DNA of 64,000 nucleotides from an uncultured Prevotellaceae bacterium (GTDB lineage: Bacteria; Bacteroidota; Bacteroidia; Bacteroidales; Bacteroidaceae), in the NCBI GenBank assembly GCA_900318815.1, contig ONMA01000001.1, forward strand, positions 300,210-364,209, read 5' to 3'. Shown here in pieces: positions 61,582 through 64,000 of this stretch. The stretch's first letter is position 1, and each line of letters begins with the position of its first letter. Position numbers and translations under genes: made by a program. The notes beneath the pieces are model-generated. The model ran no database searches. It saw only the letters and a program-made list of their open reading frames with translations, and was not told where the DNA came from.

Positions 61582-64000
61582 ATGGAAATTCAGAAGATTC
61601 GAGACGAATATGCGAAGTTGCCGCAGGTTGCGGCCTTGGCAAAGTTGATAGGGAAAAATCGGGTGAAGACGATTTCTCTCGAGGGTTTATTGGCCTCTTC
61701 CGCCCCGTTGTTGTTTGCTGCCCTGGCCAAGAAGGCGGTTTCCACCATGCTCTTCATCTTGCAGGATGACGACGAGGCGGGCTATTTCTATCACGACCTG
61801 ACGCAGTTGATGGGCGAGGCCAACGTGCTTTTCTTCCCGTCGGGCTATCGCCGTGCCATCAAGTATGCGCAGAAAGACGCGGCCAACGAGATTCTGCGTA
61901 CCGAAGCACTAAGCAGGCTCAATTCCTCACTCAGCACTACGCCCTCGTCACTCTATGTGGTTTCCTACCCGGAAGCCTTAGCCGAGATGGTGGTGACGCG
62001 CAAGAAGCTGGATGCCCGCACGCTGACGCTGGAACAAGGGCAGACCATCGACGTGGACGGAATCACCGAGAAGCTACAGGAGTTCGGCTTTCGCGAGGTA
62101 GACTATGTCTACGAACCGGGGCAGTTTGCCTTGCGTGGCTCCATCCTCGACGTGTTCTCCTTCAGCTATGAGTTTCCTTTCCGCATCGACTTCTTTGGCG
62201 ATGACATCGACTCGATACGCACCTTCGAGGTGGAGAACCAGCTGTCGAAGGAGCGTCGCCAGCGCGTTGACATCGTGCCGGAACTGACCACCTCGGAAGA
62301 GAAAGAGTCGCTGCTGACCTTCCTGCCGAAGGACACGGTGCTGGTGGTGAAGAACTATCTGTATGTGCGCGACGTGATAGACCGCGTCTACAGGGATGGC
62401 TTCACCTCGCAGGCCATGACTGAACGCTTAGAGGGAGCCACCGAGGTGGAACGCTACGAGATAGAGCATGAGATGCAGCGTGACAGTAAGATTATTACCG
62501 GCACGCAGTTTATGACCGACAGCGAGCCATTCCGTCGAATTGTGCTGGGACATAGCCCGGCCAATGAGCCAGCCGAAGCCACGCTACAGTTTCATATTAC
62601 CGTGCAGCCCGCATTCCATAAGAACTTCGGATTTCTTACGCAAACCTTTGAGGACTATGTGCTTAAAGGCTATAAGCTCTGCATACTGGCCGACAGTCAG
62701 AAGCAGAACGAAAGACTGAAGGACATCCTGAGAGGTGAGCGTAAAGACGATACGCTTTCGTTCATTCCCGTTGACCACACCCTGCACGAGGGCTTTGCCG
62801 ATGACGACCTGCGCATCTGCTACTTTACCGACCATCAGATTTTCGACCGTTTCCACAAGTACAACCTGAAGAGCGACAAGGCACGTGGCGGCAAGGTGGC
62901 CCTCACGCTGAAGGAGATTCAGCAGTTTGAGATTGGCGACTTCGTGGTACACGTAGACCACGGCATCGGCAAGTTTGGCGGCTTGGTGCGCATGCCGCTG
63001 CCTGATGGCGGTCATCAGGAGATGATCAAGATTCAGTATCAGCATGGCGACAGCATCTACGTGTCGATACACTCGCTCTATAAGGTGTCGAAGTACAAGT
63101 CGCAGGATGGCGGTCAGCCGCCCCGCATGTCGTTCTTGGGCACCGGCCAATGGGAACGCCTGAAGGAACGCACCAAGAAGCACATCAAGGACATAGCCCG
63201 CGACCTTATTAGGCTCTATGCCTCGCGTCGCCATCAGCGGGGCTTTGCCTTCAGCCACGACTCCTACATGCAGCATGAACTGGAGGCATCGTTCCTCTAC
63301 GAGGACACGCCCGACCAGCTGAAGGCCACCCAGGAAGTGAAGGCCGACATGGAGATGGCGCGTCCGATGGATCGCTTGGTGTGTGGCGACGTGGGCTTCG
63401 GCAAGACAGAGGTGGCCGTGCGCGCGGCTTTCAAGGCGGCGGTCGACGGAAAGCAGGTGGCCGTATTGGTGCCCACGACGGTGCTGGCCTATCAGCACTT
63501 CCGCACCTTCTCCAGTAGGCTGAAGGACATGCCCGTGCGAGTGGACTATCTGACGAGGGCTCGCACGGCCAAGCAGACTACGGCGTTGCTGAAAGACCTG
63601 GAAGACGGCAAGATAGATATATTAATAGGTACGCAAAAGTTAGTAGGCAAGGGCGTGAAGTTTCACGACTTAGGTCTGCTCATCATCGACGAGGAACAGA
63701 AGTTTGGCGTGTCGGCCAAGGAGAAACTGCGCCAGATGAAGTCGAACGTCGACACGCTCACCATGAGTGCTACGCCTATTCCTCGCACGTTGCAGTTCTC
63801 CTTAGTGGGTGCCCGTGATATGAGCGTCATCCAGACACCGCCCCCCAACCGCTATCCCATTCAGACGGAGATTCATACGCTCTCGCCCGAGATTATTGCC
63901 GATGCCATCAACTTCGAGATGTCGCGCAACGGACAGGTCTACTTTGTGAACAACCATATCTCCGACCTGACGAATATCGCGGAAATGATTCATAAGTACA
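61582..64000 (+). CDS. mfd: Transcription-repair coupling factor, N-terminal two thirds (runs off the window)
   Basis: The frame from ATG 61582 (MEIQKIRDEYAKLPQVAALA) stays open to the window end, about 806 residues. It has the UvrB-like N-terminal domain (FALRGSILDVFSFSYEFPFR, IDFFGDDIDSIRTFE), the RNA-polymerase-binding and KOW-like region (GDFVVHVDHGIGKFGGLV), and the translocase motifs GDVGFGKTEVAVRAAF (Walker A, about 603) and LLIIDEEQKFGVSAKEKL (about 700), then TMSATPIPRTL. Mfd removes stalled RNA polymerase and recruits UvrA. Confidence 0.95.
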   Translation, partial: MEIQKIRDEYAKLPQVAALAKLIGKNRVKTISLEGLLASSAPLLFAALAKKAVSTMLFILQDDDEAGYFYHDLTQLMGEANVLFFPSGYRRAIKYAQKDAANEILRTEALSRLNSSLSTTPSSLYVVSYPEALAEMVVTRKKLDARTLTLEQGQTIDVDGITEKLQEFGFREVDYVYEPGQFALRGSILDVFSFSYEFPFRIDFFGDDIDSIRTFEVENQLSKERRQRVDIVPELTTSEEKESLLTFLPKDTVLVVKNYLYVRDVIDRVYRDGFTSQAMTERLEGATEVERYEIEHEMQRDSKIITGTQFMTDSEPFRRIVLGHSPANEPAEATLQFHITVQPAFHKNFGFLTQTFEDYVLKGYKLCILADSQKQNERLKDILRGERKDDTLSFIPVDHTLHEGFADDDLRICYFTDHQIFDRFHKYNLKSDKARGGKVALTLKEIQQFEIGDFVVHVDHGIGKFGGLVRMPLPDGGHQEMIKIQYQHGDSIYVSIHSLYKVSKYKSQDGGQPPRMSFLGTGQWERLKERTKKHIKDIARDLIRLYASRRHQRGFAFSHDSYMQHELEASFLYEDTPDQLKATQEVKADMEMARPMDRLVCGDVGFGKTEVAVRAAFKAAVDGKQVAVLVPTTVLAYQHFRTFSSRLKDMPVRVDYLTRARTAKQTTALLKDLEDGKIDILIGTQKLVGKGVKFHDLGLLIIDEEQKFGVSAKEKLRQMKSNVDTLTMSATPIPRTLQFSLVGARDMSVIQTPPPNRYPIQTEIHTLSPEIIADAINFEMSRNGQVYFVNNHISDLTNIAEMIHKY

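Overview
The window looks like a chromosomal segment of a Prevotella-like member of the Bacteroidota. The signs are the Bacteroidetes promoter pattern (TTTG, about 19-21 bases, then TAnnTTTG) ahead of many genes, a short primary sigma factor, a tmRNA on the minus strand, families largely confined to Bacteroidales (DUF5686, DUF4296, DUF3256, cysteine-less DksA-like protein), and AddAB-type recombination helicases. All family calls come from reading motifs; no database search was run.

Layout. 1-5160 (minus): the start of a propeller-type sensor, the KDO pair kdsD-kdsA, an MFS transporter and pheS. 5161-7819 is an accessory island: a palindrome-flanked repeat, a TGTCACCC repeat, then a decayed tandem array of CdiA-CT-like nuclease genes. 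Each array unit has the same promoter, leader hairpin and N-terminus but a different C-terminal domain and terminator. Between units lies a conserved spacer with a perfectly spaced minus-strand promoter, a covarying stem set and the shared terminator, which together look like a roughly 100-nt structured RNA made divergently to the next nuclease gene. The last leader has no nuclease gene and runs into another highly structured segment. This array is the most unusual content of the window. 7820-13936 is a secreted-protein operon: a beta-helix-like protein, a 1213-residue dockerin-ended surface protein, a cohesin-like protein translationally coupled to it, and a small peptide gene.

14054-29044 is mainly housekeeping: C69 dipeptidase, nadC, a 24-bp G-rich tandem repeat, cstA, a GHL10 glycosidase, addB-addA, a DUF5686 outer-membrane protein and rpoD. 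29402-48244 (mostly plus) holds an AraC-type regulator, an M49 peptidase, an AlkD-like protein, ileS, a DksA-like protein, lspA with a lipoprotein gene, a NupG-like permease, a bifunctional nuclease, rsmE, pheT, yebC, a TSCPD protein, an SGNH hydrolase, a rhodanese and a flavin reductase. 48245-49414 carries a second copy of the island repeats and tmRNA.

49415-61375 is a capsule or exopolysaccharide locus of the Wzx/Wzy type: export protein, chain-length regulator, polymerase, flippase, four glycosyltransferases, a secreted glycosidase-like protein and, last, the initiating sugar transferase. Long inverted repeats lie within and after it. The window ends inside mfd.
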